Below the pieces are notes generated by a model. That model did no database searches, was not told where the DNA came from, and worked only from the letters and a program-made list of their open reading frames with translations. A DNA stretch of 64,000 bases, taken from Paguma larvata (taxonomy: Eukaryota > Chordata > Mammalia > Carnivora > Viverridae). Below, in pieces: positions 26,740 through 36,744 of the stretch. The position numbers were made by a program, and so were the translations under genes. The stretch is from assembly GCA_030068075.1 (NCBI GenBank), contig CM057828.1:111775699-111839698 (forward strand). The letters are read 5' to 3'. Position 1 is the first letter of the stretch. The number at the start of each line of letters is the position of its first letter.

Positions 26740-26895
26740 CTTATAAAGTATTATTATTGCCCACATTTTATCGGTAACACGACTGAGTATTAAAAGAGCT
26801 TAAGTAATTTGCCCAAGTTCACACAGCTGGTGGAGACAAAGGCGGCATTGGGACCCAGGCGGTGAGACTCCAAAGTGCACGTGACCACTACTGTC
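26740..26895 (+). mobile_element. MIR
   Basis: Contains TATTATTGCCCACATTTTATCGG, AGTAATTTGCCCAAGTTCACACAGCTGG and GGGACCCAGGCGGTGAGACTCC, the canonical MIR 3' order. Confidence 0.85.
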
Positions 26896-28127
26896 CTGTA
26901 GGAGTAGGGCCTCATCATTCCGTGTGATGTTCAGAGGCTTAACGTTATTTGGACCGAGACAGAGAAGACGACCAATTAGAGGTTATAAGGAAAAAAATCT
27001 GTCCTGGCCCCAAAAAGGCTAGTTCCAGACTCATGATACTAGATGTCACTGCTTTCAAGCTTTTAGCCTATAATCAACCCATATTGAAACCAGATTTACG
27101 AGCTCTTCAGAGGAGAGCTTTGTGATTTTCTCAAGCAGACATGTTTGGTATTTTAGAAGGTCAAACCCCCTATGGTGCAGTGTTTTTAATAAAATCAGTT
27201 CAGCAGAAATTAGAGACACACCAGTCAATTTCTAGGAAGCCTCTGAGCCATTCAAAATAAGGGGGAGGGGGCAGAACATAAAAGACATAACCGCGTACAG
27301 ATCCATTTTTTCAAACCGGGTAGAATGTAAGGGGTGTAGATACAAAAACATCAAGGCAAATTTGGTCCCATTTGTCTCTGGTTTGGGCAAATTCCCACTT
27401 GGAAAAAATATTACTTTTGGGGGGGAGTTCTATGTCAATATTAAACAAGGGCTGTTCCTGGTCAGCCCGGCCTTGTACTGTCACCTCGGAGTAACAGTAA
27501 ACATCTCTATGAGGGAAAAACCAACAAACCAGTCATCACCTTTCCTACATCATCGAGTCAGGTAGGTAGTCATTTCATGAAGGGCCCTTTATCTCTGCTC
27601 TTGGCAACTTCCACACTCTCAGAGGAAAGCAAGAGTAACACCTATATTTAGTTCTTCGTAAAAATCAAAGTTGAGAAACCTGTAATATTTTCGTCGAAAG
27701 GCCAAGTTATGCCCAGATCGGACTTTAAGGCTGGTGGTGAGGGCATGTGCAAAGACTAAATGAATAAATATCTCATTTTGTATTTATAAGTACTAAATAT
27801 GAAGGGGAAAGGGCTTGTAATTAGGAAAAGACACAGGGCCAGTCTCTTATGCGGCTAGCACCTTAGCACCAGGGACACCCAGTCTGCCCGTGAGGGCAGG
27901 GGCACAGGGCCACCACCCCACCGAACAGGGAGGTGTAAACAGCCTCGTGAATTTACAGAAGGAACAAGAGGCAGGTCAGCGAACACAGAACACAGAAGTG
28001 GAGACACCCTACGTCCATCTTCCACAAAAAGTGATTACAGCACCAGCCGAGACCCGGTCTTTCCTAGAAGATGGGGTTTACTGGTTTTCAAGTGTGTCAA
28101 ACTACAAGACTTTATTTTTCATTCCAT
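26896..28127. other. Intergenic, SINE-free
   Basis: Unique sequence with no recognised gene or repeat. Confidence 0.4.
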
Positions 28128-28226
28128 TTTCTTTAAGGTTTATTTCTAAGTAATCTCTACACCCAATGCCCACAACTCCGACATCCAGAGTCGTATGCTC
28201 TACCGACTGAGCCAGCTAGGGACCCC
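28128..28226 (-). mobile_element. Short older CAN-SINE
   Basis: Reverse-complement copy: TAAGTAATCTCTACACCCAATG, then GCTCTACCGACTGAGCCAGCTAGGGACCCC. The only SINE between 24.6 and 37.6 kb. Confidence 0.88.
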
Positions 28227-29929
28227 CAACATAGGACCTGAAATCCTTCGTTGCCTTATTTATTGAATTGCTGGGTTCCTAATTAACTGGTGTTTGGAAG
28301 AAATGGGGTGATGAAGGAGAACAGCAGGTCAGCAGGGGAAAACGAAGTACCCAGAGCTGATACAAACGCTGGCTACCGGAAGAATCACCGAGCTCACGGG
28401 ATGCTGTCCATGAAAGGAGAATGGATAAGCAGCAAGAAGTCTTAATTTTCAAGCTGCGAAACGACTATAATTGGACCTGGAGCTACAAGTGCGGGTGAGG
28501 GTGGAAACTCCATCAACTCGCCATTTCGGTGAAGTCTCTTCCCTAGATACATGTGGATAGCTAAGTCCCACAATGCTCTGGCTCCCTCAAGAAGTGACAC
28601 TCCTAACACTTAACCCATTTTATAAACCGTAAGCCATGCATGCAAGCTCTTTCATTCTCAAAAAGCACAATACGAATGCTGTCATTTATTAAAATGTGCA
28701 TTTATTCCATAGCCTACTTCGTATGGGGCTGTGGTCTATAATTATTAAATAATCTAGGTTATTGTTTTTAGACTAGTCATTGCAACTCAAACTCTTCCAT
28801 GAACTTGGCTACTGCATCTGTCTTCAGGGATCCAAATTATGCTGATCATAAAATAGTCCCTCAAATATGCACACACACACAGAATCCCTTAACCCTCATC
28901 AAAGAAAACCCCATACTCAAATATGCAGACTGTAGGTTAATTTTTAAGCAGAAGCTTCAAATATACAAAAGAATCGAGACAAAAAAAAAACCCTACGTGG
29001 CAAATTCTTCTCACGTGTAAGGTAACAAGGACCTATTTGGGGGGGAAGTACACAAATATGGCGTGGGTTTAAATTCAGGCTGAGGGGTGTTGCCAGACAA
29101 AGTCCTGCAGGCATGGAAACACAGTCTATCAGTGGCTGAAGTCACTGTCAGGGGCAGGGGGCCCTAGTGGCACACTGTGTGTTCTTTAAATCTCCATTGA
29201 TACAAATACCACTCACTATTGAAACCCCTTCTAAACATTGAGAAGGCAAGAAAAAAAAAAATGTTAGTCTAACACTGTGTTGAAGGAAGGTTTGCCAACT
29301 AGGAGCCCGATACAATCAAGTTTGGCTAATTTGGGGTCCAGAATATTTGATTTGAGACAAAGTTAACCAATAAATTAATCAACAGCAAAAGTAGACAGTG
29401 ACTAACTTGAACTACGAGAAGAAGTTTTCTTTAGCGAGTTTGGTTCGGTTTTCCTTTTTGGGTTGGAGGTAGACACATTTTAAAAAGCATTCCAGAGCAA
29501 CTGGAGTAGGCTGATAAAGATGACCTTCGCTAAGGCAACTCCAGACCTGGTATCAAGAAGTTTAAGATCTCTCTCTCAGATGAACGCAAAAAACCAGAAT
29601 TATTCTAACCAAAAATGGGGCGTGAGACACTGAACGAGGTGCAGTGCACATTTGGAAACTCTCCAGGCTGTGAGAAAATTACAAATACGCATGTAAGAAT
29701 AAACAAGATCTTGGTCTTGTTTCAAAACAAAACCCAAAACAAAACAAATCAAGCCCGGTCCTGTGGTGGAGACCTTACTAGGCTCAACGACAGATCTTCA
29801 TCTGTTGAAGGAGCAGGTCGTTTCTTACGCTTCCCACTTAGTTTTTAATTTATGACAAGACACAGCTAAATTTCAGACAAAAAATATATATATATTTTTT
29901 AAATCTTTACAATAGATCGGGATGTCGGA
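28227..29929. other. BAMBI downstream flank, unique sequence
   Basis: Repeat-poor DNA with short A or CA runs (28870-28881, 28981-28990, 29711-29750) and AT run at 29884-29898. No gene recognised. Confidence 0.45.
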
Positions 29930-29951
29930 GCTGACACAGAGCACAGGTCAG

Positions 29952-29957
29952 TTTATT
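29952..29957 (-). promoter_or_regulatory. BAMBI: Polyadenylation signal AATAAA of BAMBI
   Basis: TTTATT on the plus strand reads AATAAA on the gene strand, in the context CTGAATAAACTGACC. It lies about 290 bases past the ancestral stop and is followed within 30 bases by a TG-rich stretch, as expected for a cleavage site. Confidence 0.85.
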
Positions 29958-30090
29958 CAGGTACTCGATTCCAGCTCGCGCAGATGCAAATAACCCTGGT
30001 AACAGTGTGTGCACAGTCCTCGCTTTGCCTCTTGTAATTTTTAAAGCAAATAATACATTTGACTGCATTCGAGTCTGTGCAAATAATCCT

Positions 30091-30244
30091 TCAGAAGAAA
30101 TATCCAAGATTCCGTCTGCAGAGGTCGTTTGGTCTCTCCCAGATGATGACGCTGGGTTTGTTTTTCTTCAGATAAAGTGCTCCTGTCCAGCAGAACTCAA
30201 GGCCTTCAAAGCGTCCGAGAACTCGGGTGGCGGAGGAGGCTCTG
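30091..30244 (-). other. BAMBI: Read-through extension of BAMBI created by the frameshift
   Basis: In the literal frame, translation continues past the ancestral stop through what is normally 3' UTR and ends NLGYFF-stop. The added residues show no domain I recognise. The stretch is open by chance rather than by visible selection. If the missing G is an assembly error, this segment is simply 3' UTR. Confidence 0.6.
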
Positions 30245-30662
30245 TCATACGAACTCCAGCTTCCGTGCCCGCTGTACATGCCCCAGTGCACGAGCGAGAG
30301 GATCTTCTCGTTGCTGAGGTCCGCCTGCCTCAGTTTGTCACAGGTCAGGCAGCAATTCTCGTGCCCGCTCATGGGCACCATGCACTCCAAGTCCAACTTG
30401 GCAACCTGCCCCTTTTTGGAATGGTGTCCGTGAAAGCTGTAGTGCAGACGCGAGAGCATCTGCTGCCGCTGGTCCTGCAGTCTCTTGTTCTCGCTCCGAA
30501 GCATCCTCAAGGCTAACATAATAAGCAACACTAAAATCAGGCCGCCGGCGATGGGAACGGCGATCACCGCGGCCCGGAACCACAACTCCTTGGAAGAAGT
30601 CAGCTCCTGCACTTTGGTGATGAGGTTCCTGCTCCCGTCCTGCTGGTACCGGTTTCCTTGTC
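30245..30662 (-). CDS. BAMBI: BAMBI coding exon 3 up to the ancestral stop (one base deleted near the end)
   Basis: The acceptor is CTCAG|GACAAGG (AG at 30663-30664). The exon encodes residues 122-255: extracellular stalk, membrane helix (AAVIAVPIAGGLILVLLIML) and cytoplasmic tail. At 30263-30265 the sequence reads CACGGAAG where the mammalian gene has CACGGGAAG, so one G of a GGG run is missing. The normal ending KLEFV-stop is still present, but in the +1 frame, with its TGA at 30245-30247. The literal frame continues for 56 residues after Gly255 and ends at a TGA at 30091-30093, giving 311 residues. The new stop is in the last exon, so nonsense-mediated decay would not be expected. Confidence 0.93.
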
Positions 30663-33600
30663 CTGAGGGAGTACAAGGAAGGACCAGACTGTGTTAACCC
30701 CTGCCGTGGACACTTACGATCATCTATCCGTCTGGCAACACGCACCCCCTTATAAAGAAGCTTACAATGACATCGATAATATTCAGAAAATGAACGCTGT
30801 GAAAACGATGCAAAGGGGCTTACAAAAAACAGGTGTTTAGAGAGACTGTCGTTACTGAAGAGCAATGGTCTTCCGAGGTCTTGAACATGTAGAAAAACCA
30901 GGCAAAGCCTATTACGTAGACAGACATCTAATGCTCAGGCAGACATAAAAGCTACTTGACAGAGATGCGTCTTTGCATCCAGCCATGCCTCTCCCTCCGG
31001 TGTCTCTAATTACATTCGCAACAAAATCAATAGCAGACATACCAAGTCGTGGCAGCCACAAGCCCGTAGATCAGGCAAGCATTCTGGGTAGAAAGGGCTC
31101 CTACCTACCTGAGGCCTCCCCCTTGGGAGGAGCGAGAACATCCTGCAGCCCTCTGTAATTGCACATATCTTCATGACAGCATCCCAATGTGGGCATGGCG
31201 GTGCCAGAGTGGTTTCGTGCCTGTTTGGCTTGGCAGACGTCCGCTGTGCTTGCAAGAGAGTCCAGGCAGCCATGGGTGAGCGGGGAATTTGTGTTCTGAG
31301 GATCAAGAAGTCTAGAGAAGCAGGCGCTCAGCTCAGATTTACACATATAGCCAGTGGCCACACAGTGGGCAGCATCACAGTAGCATCTGATTTCACCTGA
31401 AAACAAGGAGAGAAGTTACGTCAAACTCCTTCAGGGAGCAGATAACGCATCTCCCTAAGCAACTGCTAAATCTCAAGATCAAAGGTGCTAACTTTTAGAA
31501 TATTCAGCTGAGTGCCTACAATGGTAGTCTACGTAGACTGGAAAAGCCTGAAGTTTCAGTCCAGTTCAATATAATTTTAGAAATGTATTAACCCCAATTG
31601 CAGAGAATCAGAGTTCGATGACGATTTCTGATGAGCTAGCAAGCAATTAAAAATACTTTTGGTTTTGAAGGGAAACAAGCATCACAATAATTTCTCCTAC
31701 CATAAGGTAAATTACACTGTTTATTCATCTTAATCCTACGTGACCATACAACATAAAAATGCTAGGCTTTTTGATTTTGTCTGTACAAATATTTGATCGG
31801 AACTACTGAATTGTTTACTACCTTAAAGGGCTGTGCCAAGATTTAAGAGCTTTAGCTAACACCTTATAAAGTTATTAACTAGAAACACAACAATCTAGAA
31901 ATTGCTCCGGTCAGGAGGTTTTAAAACTATGAAACTGGGCAGCTATTTGCAACCTCTCTAGAAAAGGCAAACTTTGCCTATAAAGATCTTTTCATGCAGA
32001 GGAGCTTTTAGTCAGTATATTGTAAAACAGGAACTAGGCAGTTTACAATTAGTGGTTTGCTTGCCAAAGTCAATTTCTTTCAGCCCAAATGGAAAGTCAT
32101 AAAACTGGGGGTGGGGGGGCAGGGGGAGCAGGAGGAGGGGAGGCGGGTGTAAAAAAAAAAAAAAAAAGGCAAAGCTAACTTCTCCGCCCCTTAACTCCCT
32201 AGTTTTACATGTAATTCAACATGGGATATAAAAGGGGAAACGTTGAAACTGAAAATCCTCCCCTGGTTGAATGAAAAATCCTCAAGGAAACCTCAAATTT
32301 TTCTCCAGGAAGTGATTAAAAGTTTCCTTTATAAAACTTATTTGGGGAGTTGCAAGTCACTGGTAACATTTTGCTGCAGGGCGTGCTCTGAGGCTTTTAG
32401 CATCAATTTCTAGTTGAAATGATCTGGGTCTCAGTGCTATCCCTAATACCGTATCTGACCCAGTGGACTCAGGTCACTGTCGTATGCCACAACTAGAACT
32501 GAACTAAGGCACACAACCCCTTCCCGGCTTCCCAATCTGAAGTTCTGTCTAGTTGCTGAAACTTTTGCTCTGAAATTAAACACCAGGGACTGTGGCTTTA
32601 TAGACCTCTTCCTAGCCTCTCCTTTCTTCCTCCTCCTCTCCGTGAATGTGAATGCCTGAGTAAGGTGTCTCATTTAATTATCTGTCCAAATTCCAGGCCA
32701 CCGTATGGTGTGCTCAGTTTCCACCAGAGGCTGCTAATGCTTCGGTTCTAAAAACAAAACCTGCCACCTAAACACAGATCTTTGGCAACGGGAGTTTTTA
32801 ACCGTCCGAAGCTAGAGGTCTTCCTCCTATCCTAAATCTTTGCTCCCTGTCCCGGCTCTGGGTCCCAAGTCCCTTCTCCAGGAAGACCTTGAGGCTAGAA
32901 CCCTGCTTTGCTGGGTTTTTGTCTCCTCTTTCCAAGCTTGATGTTTTGCATAAAGGTCACCAGTCTTATGTGGTGAGGACTACATACCCCTAGTCCAACA
33001 AATTCCATGTATAGATTTAAAGTAGAAATAAAACAGACTAAAAGTCAATTCGGATCCTATTCACCTCACTCCTCGCACAGAAAACGAAAAAAAAAGAAGT
33101 AAAATGTTTATGAGGGCCTATTTAAAATGCTATATTTTCAATGACCTAAAACAGTCTAATAAAATTTTGACAGGTAACTACGAAAGTTCTAACAACTTTT
33201 TTTTAATTGGAGCCACATTTGAACAAGTTGAATGGACTTTTGTATTACTGTATTAAAACTATATTTCTGTCGTTTCATAAAGTTTCTTCCTGTGGCATGC
33301 GAAAGGCCCAGAAAGGGGACTGGTATTTGGAAACAGTGAACAATGCTCTTCTGTTCCCCCCCCCTTTCTTGTTACTGTATGTAGTGATTACACAAAAATG
33401 TCTGCTTTAGTCAAGATGGCTACAGGAGACTGCTGGCTTCTTTTAAAGCTTTTGAAGTCCGCAGCAGTCAGAAATCTCTGATCCCCTAATTATATCATTA
33501 TCAGGCACATAGTTTCGGTATCTGTGACTTCATGTCAGCCTCAGTCCCTCCCTGTTCTGCCGGCCTTTGATAGGGCCAGGAGGCTCCCCTCTGCAGGCTA

Positions 33601-34689
33601 CCAGGGCTGTTATTTAGGGTTAATTACACCCTTCCTTCCAAAATAAATAAATACTGTAGCACATCATCCTTGCTGGGCTAGCTTATCCTTTAACCTCATG
33701 CCTGCTAGCTACATGGCAATTAGAGAAGGGGGGTGGTGCAAAAGCGAAATAACGCTTCCCAGTTAAAAAAAAAAATTATCTGTTCACACAACAGTAGGTA
33801 GAGTTCATGGCGGGGGGAGGGGGGTGAGGGAATGCTGAAATCTAGGAGTTTGGGCTATTTCGACCTGAAAGGCGAAAGCCTACAGGGGGAAATAAAGAAC
33901 CTGATCTGTGCCTCTTTTTTTTCTTTTTTTCCCTTCTTTTTTTTTTTTTTTTGGTAGTGTGTAAAATATGAGGTGAGTGGTAAGTGGGACCGCTGACAGA
34001 TCCTACCCCTCCCAGCCACCGCGAAGCCACACACCGCACACACTCCTGCACAGAGACGCACACACTTCGAGCACCTACTCTCGCACACGGAGTCACGCAC
34101 ACTCGCTGGCTCACAAAGACACTCAGAGACACACACAAAGCCACAGTCGCGGACCGAGCCGCACGTGGAGACGTGCTGGGACACCCCCACACTCCGGCGC
34201 TATGCCGCCGCGGGCCGGGTCCGCGGTGGCGCCCGGCCACCCGCGCCGGAGGGATGCAGAGGGAGGCGGCGGCCCAGCGCACTCCATGGCCCCGCTCCGC
34301 CGTTGCAAACGTTCTGAAGTTCACTACGCACGGACTTCCAAAAACATTTTGACAACCACTTGCCCCGAGGTCTGACTCCACCTCCACGCGCCGCGCCCGG
34401 GACACCCGAGGGGGCGGCCGCGAAGCCACAGCCGTGACTTCTAAGAACAGGCAACTTGTCGCGACCTGCGGGCTCCAGCGCGGGAGGAAACCTCGCCCGC
34501 CGCTAACAAAGCCTTGGCAGCCGCCTTCAAAGGCCCGCGGCCGCGGCCGCCCCGGGACACCCGCGCGCCCTTCCCCGCGGAACCCGCGCCCCGGCCGGCC
34601 GGCGGGCACCCACCTTTGGTGAGCAGCACGGCCATGGCGCAGAGTTCGAGCTGCAGCCAGATGAAGATGTAGCTGGAATGGCGATCCAT
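30245..34689 (-). CDS. BAMBI: BAMBI, BMP and activin membrane-bound inhibitor (three coding exons, ends in a frameshift)
   Basis: The CDS is complement(join(30245..30662, 31109..31396, 34614..34689)) when taken to the ancestral stop; read literally it runs on to 30091. BAMBI is a transmembrane pseudoreceptor that joins TGF-beta, BMP and activin receptor complexes but has no kinase domain, so it dampens signalling. Seen in the sequence: start MDRHSSYIFIW with a hydrophobic signal peptide (about residues 1-20); ectodomain with cysteines at 30, 32, 37, 44, 51, 69, 80, 98, 99 and 104, ending in the CCHEDMCN box typical of TGF-beta receptor ectodomains; an NHS sequon at residue 87; a membrane helix at about 152-173; then a basic juxtamembrane stretch and a cytoplasmic tail ending SLVHWGMYSGHG. 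Exon lengths to the ancestral stop total 782 bases, one short of the 783 needed for the 260-residue mammalian protein. Identity is very secure; the C-terminus is disrupted. Confidence 0.97.
30663..31108 (-). other. BAMBI: BAMBI intron 2
   Basis: 446-base intron with GT (31107-31108) and AG (30663-30664) ends and a short pyrimidine-containing tract before the acceptor. No repeats or other genes are recognised inside. Confidence 0.93.
31109..31396 (-). CDS. BAMBI: BAMBI coding exon 2 (cysteine-rich ectodomain)
   Basis: 288 bases encode residues 26-122, which is almost the whole receptor-like ectodomain (start EIRCYCDAAHC, end GEAS). The acceptor is TTTTCAG|GTGAAATC, with AG at 31397-31398. The donor is TCAG|GTAGGT, with GT at 31107-31108. 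All ten expected ectodomain cysteines are present, and the sequon NHS lies at 87-89. Residue 97, just before the CC pair, is Gly; from memory it is Glu in human. Confidence 0.96.
32107..32148 (+). other. G-quadruplex-prone run in BAMBI intron 1
   Basis: Several runs of three or more G separated by one to a few bases (GGGGGTGGGGGGGCAGGGGG and on), on the strand that is template for BAMBI. A short A run follows. Confidence 0.6.
33811..33830 (+). other. Second G-run in BAMBI intron 1
   Basis: CGGGGGGAGGGGGGTGAGGG can supply four G-triplets with short loops. It lies about 0.8 kb downstream of the start codon. Confidence 0.5.
34614..34689 (-). CDS. BAMBI: BAMBI coding exon 1
   Basis: 76 coding bases encode MDRHSSYIFIWLQLELCAM and the rest of the signal peptide, ending with one base of a split Gly codon (residue 26). 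The donor reads AAAG|GTGGGT with GT at 34612-34613. The ATG at 34687-34689 is chosen because the protein start matches known BAMBI. The base at +4 is G, but -3 is T, so the Kozak context is only moderate. Confidence 0.96.
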
Positions 34690-35043
34690 TGACGCCCCCC
34701 ACGGCCGCGGCGCCCCCGCCGGCTCCCGGAGCCGCGGCGCAACTGCAGCCTACGACTCCCGGAGCGCGCAGTGCATGGGTGCTGCCCGGGGCGGCGGGCG
34801 CCGTCAGCGACCGGGCGAGGAGCCGGGCCGCGGCCAGAGCATGGAACGCGGCTGGAGGGGCGCGGAGGAGCCCAGAGGACTTTTCGCGACACGACTCCGC
34901 AGCCAGCAGCTCCTTCGCTCCGCTCGGCGCCGCAGTCCCCCGTGGGCTACCGGCCTCAATCCGCGTTGACCGGACACTCTGCGAAGGAACAGGCTCCCCG
35001 AGCGCGCGCAGACACGGCCAGCCGCGAGCTCCAGCCTGCGCCC
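34690..35043 (-). other. BAMBI: BAMBI 5' UTR (predicted)
   Basis: The extent is inferred from a TATA-like box at 35070-35075, which would place initiation about 25-30 bases downstream near 35043, giving a leader of about 350 bases. The leader is GC-rich. Not confirmed by transcript data. Confidence 0.55.
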
Positions 35044-35069
35044 GCCTCAGCCGGCCCGGGTCCGCGCCG

Positions 35070-35075
35070 TAAATA
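35070..35075 (-). promoter_or_regulatory. BAMBI: TATA-like element of BAMBI
   Basis: The gene strand reads GCTATTTACGG. TATTTA is a weak TATA variant and the only AT-rich patch in an otherwise GC-rich core promoter. It sits downstream of the GC boxes and the CCAAT box in the usual order. Confidence 0.5.
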
Positions 35076-35103
35076 GCGCCCCGCGCGGGGAGCCGGCCAG
35101 ACA

Positions 35104-35127
35104 CCGCCCCGCCTCCGGCCCCGCCCC
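35104..35127 (-). promoter_or_regulatory. BAMBI: Paired GC boxes (Sp1/KLF-like) of BAMBI
   Basis: Two CCGCCCC-type motifs on the plus strand, at about 35105-35111 and 35120-35127, read GGGGCGG on the gene strand. They lie about 30-55 bases upstream of the TATA-like element. Confidence 0.6.
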
Positions 35128-35146
35128 GGCAGCGCCAGCGCCGTCC

Positions 35147-35152
35147 GATTGG
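35147..35152 (-). promoter_or_regulatory. BAMBI: CCAAT box (NF-Y-like) of BAMBI
   Basis: GATTGG on the plus strand reads CCAATC on the gene strand, in the context CGGCCAATCGGACG. It is about 75 bases upstream of the TATA-like box and about 105 upstream of the predicted start, typical spacing for NF-Y. Confidence 0.6.
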
Positions 35153-35706
35153 CCGCCAGGCTCCAGTCAATCATCTCCGCGGCCAGGAGGCGGGCCCAGA
35201 GGGGGGCCAGGAGGGACCTGCCCCGCGGCTCCGAGCGGCGCCGGCGTCTGGAGCCGCAGGGTGGGAGGCTGCTGTCTCCCGCGCTCCCCCTCGCGGATGC
35301 CTGCGCGTCCGTGACCTTCGGGAGGCGCGGGGTCGATCCCGGCCGCCGGGTCTGTCTCTGGCACTCGACACCGGGACCCTCGCAACTAAGCCTTGGGCTG
35401 GCTTCTTTTTTGTTGCCCCCGAAACACGCGAGGGACCTCGCGGCCGCTGCGGAAGCCCTCCCTGGCCACGCTGCGCGCTTTAGGAACCCCCGGGACAAGT
35501 GGCAGTCCCCTGGCGTGCGCCCTCGACCAAGGCGCCCCTGCTGAGCCCCTGCTGGCTTGCGTGTGGCCAAGGAGGGGGTTCCGTCGGGAGCCCGGAAGGG
35601 GGACAGCCGGGCGCTGGGGTCTGCTTTCAGCCTTCCCCCACCCCACCTCCCACCCTCCCTCTCAGCGCATCCGCCTCGAGCCGCCTGCCCTGTGATCAAT
35701 AAAGCC

Positions 35707-35719
35707 CAGACAGACAGAC
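35707..35719. promoter_or_regulatory. Tandem CAGA boxes (candidate Smad3/4 sites) upstream of BAMBI
   Basis: The sequence CAGACAGACAGAC gives three overlapping CAGA/AGAC units about 660 bases upstream of the predicted start, at the edge of the CpG island. Smad3/4 bind this motif and BAMBI is known to be induced by TGF-beta/BMP signalling, so a feedback role is plausible. Binding here is inference. Confidence 0.4.
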
Positions 35720-36744
35720 TGTTGATCAGTGGGAGCCGCTAAGTTCTCCCGGGTAGACAGGGGACGAGTAGCCGGCTAGAGACACTTAACGAAAATTAGC
35801 AAATCCAAAAGCACCCGGCGCCAGCGAGACGACACTGGCCGAGACTGACACTCAATTAACCACCCCCCAAACAATCGCAGGCAAACACACCGGCTGACCC
35901 TGATCAATATCAGCCCCGCAGTGATCTCCTTTCTGAGATACTAATTCATTTATTAGGACTTGCAGGGCTGCCGGCCCCAGCGTACCCAAAGGCGGTCCTG
36001 GAGGTTTTGCTGTTGTTGCTTTTTTTAAAAAAAATTTGGAGGTGAAATTCAACTTAAAACTCTTGATCTGAGGGAATGCTCTTGTATCCCTTCCTCCCAT
36101 AACCTGAGATTAACAAAAGTCAACCATTTGCGAAATTTCCTTTTAGGATCAGCCGACATTTTCCTACCTGATAAAATGTCAAGGCGGGAGTTGGGGTGGG
36201 GCTGGGGGGAAAAAAAGCCTTTAATTTCTAAGGTGAGCGATATAAAGTCAAATCCTTTATGGCTATTGTACAGAAATGAGCTTTAAGACTAAGAAAAAAA
36301 TGTACATGTCTGGAGGACTGAAAATCAGGGCGAAATTTGTAAGTTAAAGTTGTTGAAAGTTCACAGAGGATACTGGATACAGTTAATGAAATTGCCTTTT
36401 AAAAATAATGTTTATATGCAGGAAAAATAAAATAATTTCAAAAGTTGATGCTCTGTCCATTACTTCACTAGATCAAAATTGCATACAAAAGATGGGCGAG
36501 CAAGCCCAGCAGAAGTGTTAGGAGGAAATTAACCTGGTTAGAGCACCAGGTAGACAGCAGGCATTTCTCCAGTGTTGGGTTGACCCTTGCTCCTGAGGAG
36601 GAGACTGACTAGAACCTCCTGACATCCAATTCTTTGACAAGTTAACAGTTCTAAGGGGTTCATGAGACAATACTTTTTCATGTAATGACACATTCTTTTT
36701 TTAACTCTAGAGAGTCAATTATTAGCTAAAAGGAAGCTTTTAGA
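35720..36744. other. BAMBI upstream flank, unique sequence
   Basis: Composition falls from CpG island to AT-rich. No repeats recognised. It could hold proximal regulatory sites. Confidence 0.45.

Larger units (their letters stand above)
29930..30244 (-). other. BAMBI: BAMBI 3' UTR
   Basis: About 315 bases run from the ancestral stop to the expected cleavage zone. The segment is repeat-free. It ends just after the AATAAA signal and a GT-rich downstream element (TGTGCTCTGTGTCAG on the minus strand). The exact cleavage site is inferred. Confidence 0.75.
31397..34613 (-). other. BAMBI: BAMBI intron 1
   Basis: 3217-base intron with GT at 34612-34613 and AG at 31397-31398. It contains no CAN-SINE, a G-rich run at 32107-32148, a C/T-rich low-complexity stretch at 33918-33953, and the 3' part of the promoter CpG island (from about 34.0 kb). 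A TCF/LEF-like ATCAAAG lies at 33565-33571. Such a repeat-poor first intron fits regulatory content, but this is inference. Confidence 0.92.
34000..35690. promoter_or_regulatory. BAMBI: CpG island over the BAMBI promoter, exon 1 and start of intron 1
   Basis: This stretch is very rich in G+C and retains dense CG dinucleotides, unlike the AT-rich flanks. It covers the 5' UTR, exon 1 and the first about 600 bases of intron 1. Long open frames here on both strands (for example minus 33842-35170) are composition artefacts. CpG islands at promoters are typical for broadly expressed or developmental genes. Confidence 0.9.

Noticed and set aside
30007..30516. 169-codon plus-strand frame opposite BAMBI exon 3
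   Set aside because: It is an antisense shadow of the real coding exon.
33842..35170. 442-codon minus-strand frame over the BAMBI promoter
   Set aside because: It is a CpG-island composition artefact; it overlaps BAMBI exon 1 in a different frame and has no recognisable domain.
34956..35699. 247-codon minus-strand frame upstream of BAMBI
   Set aside because: GC-rich promoter DNA with few stops in several frames; no homology seen.
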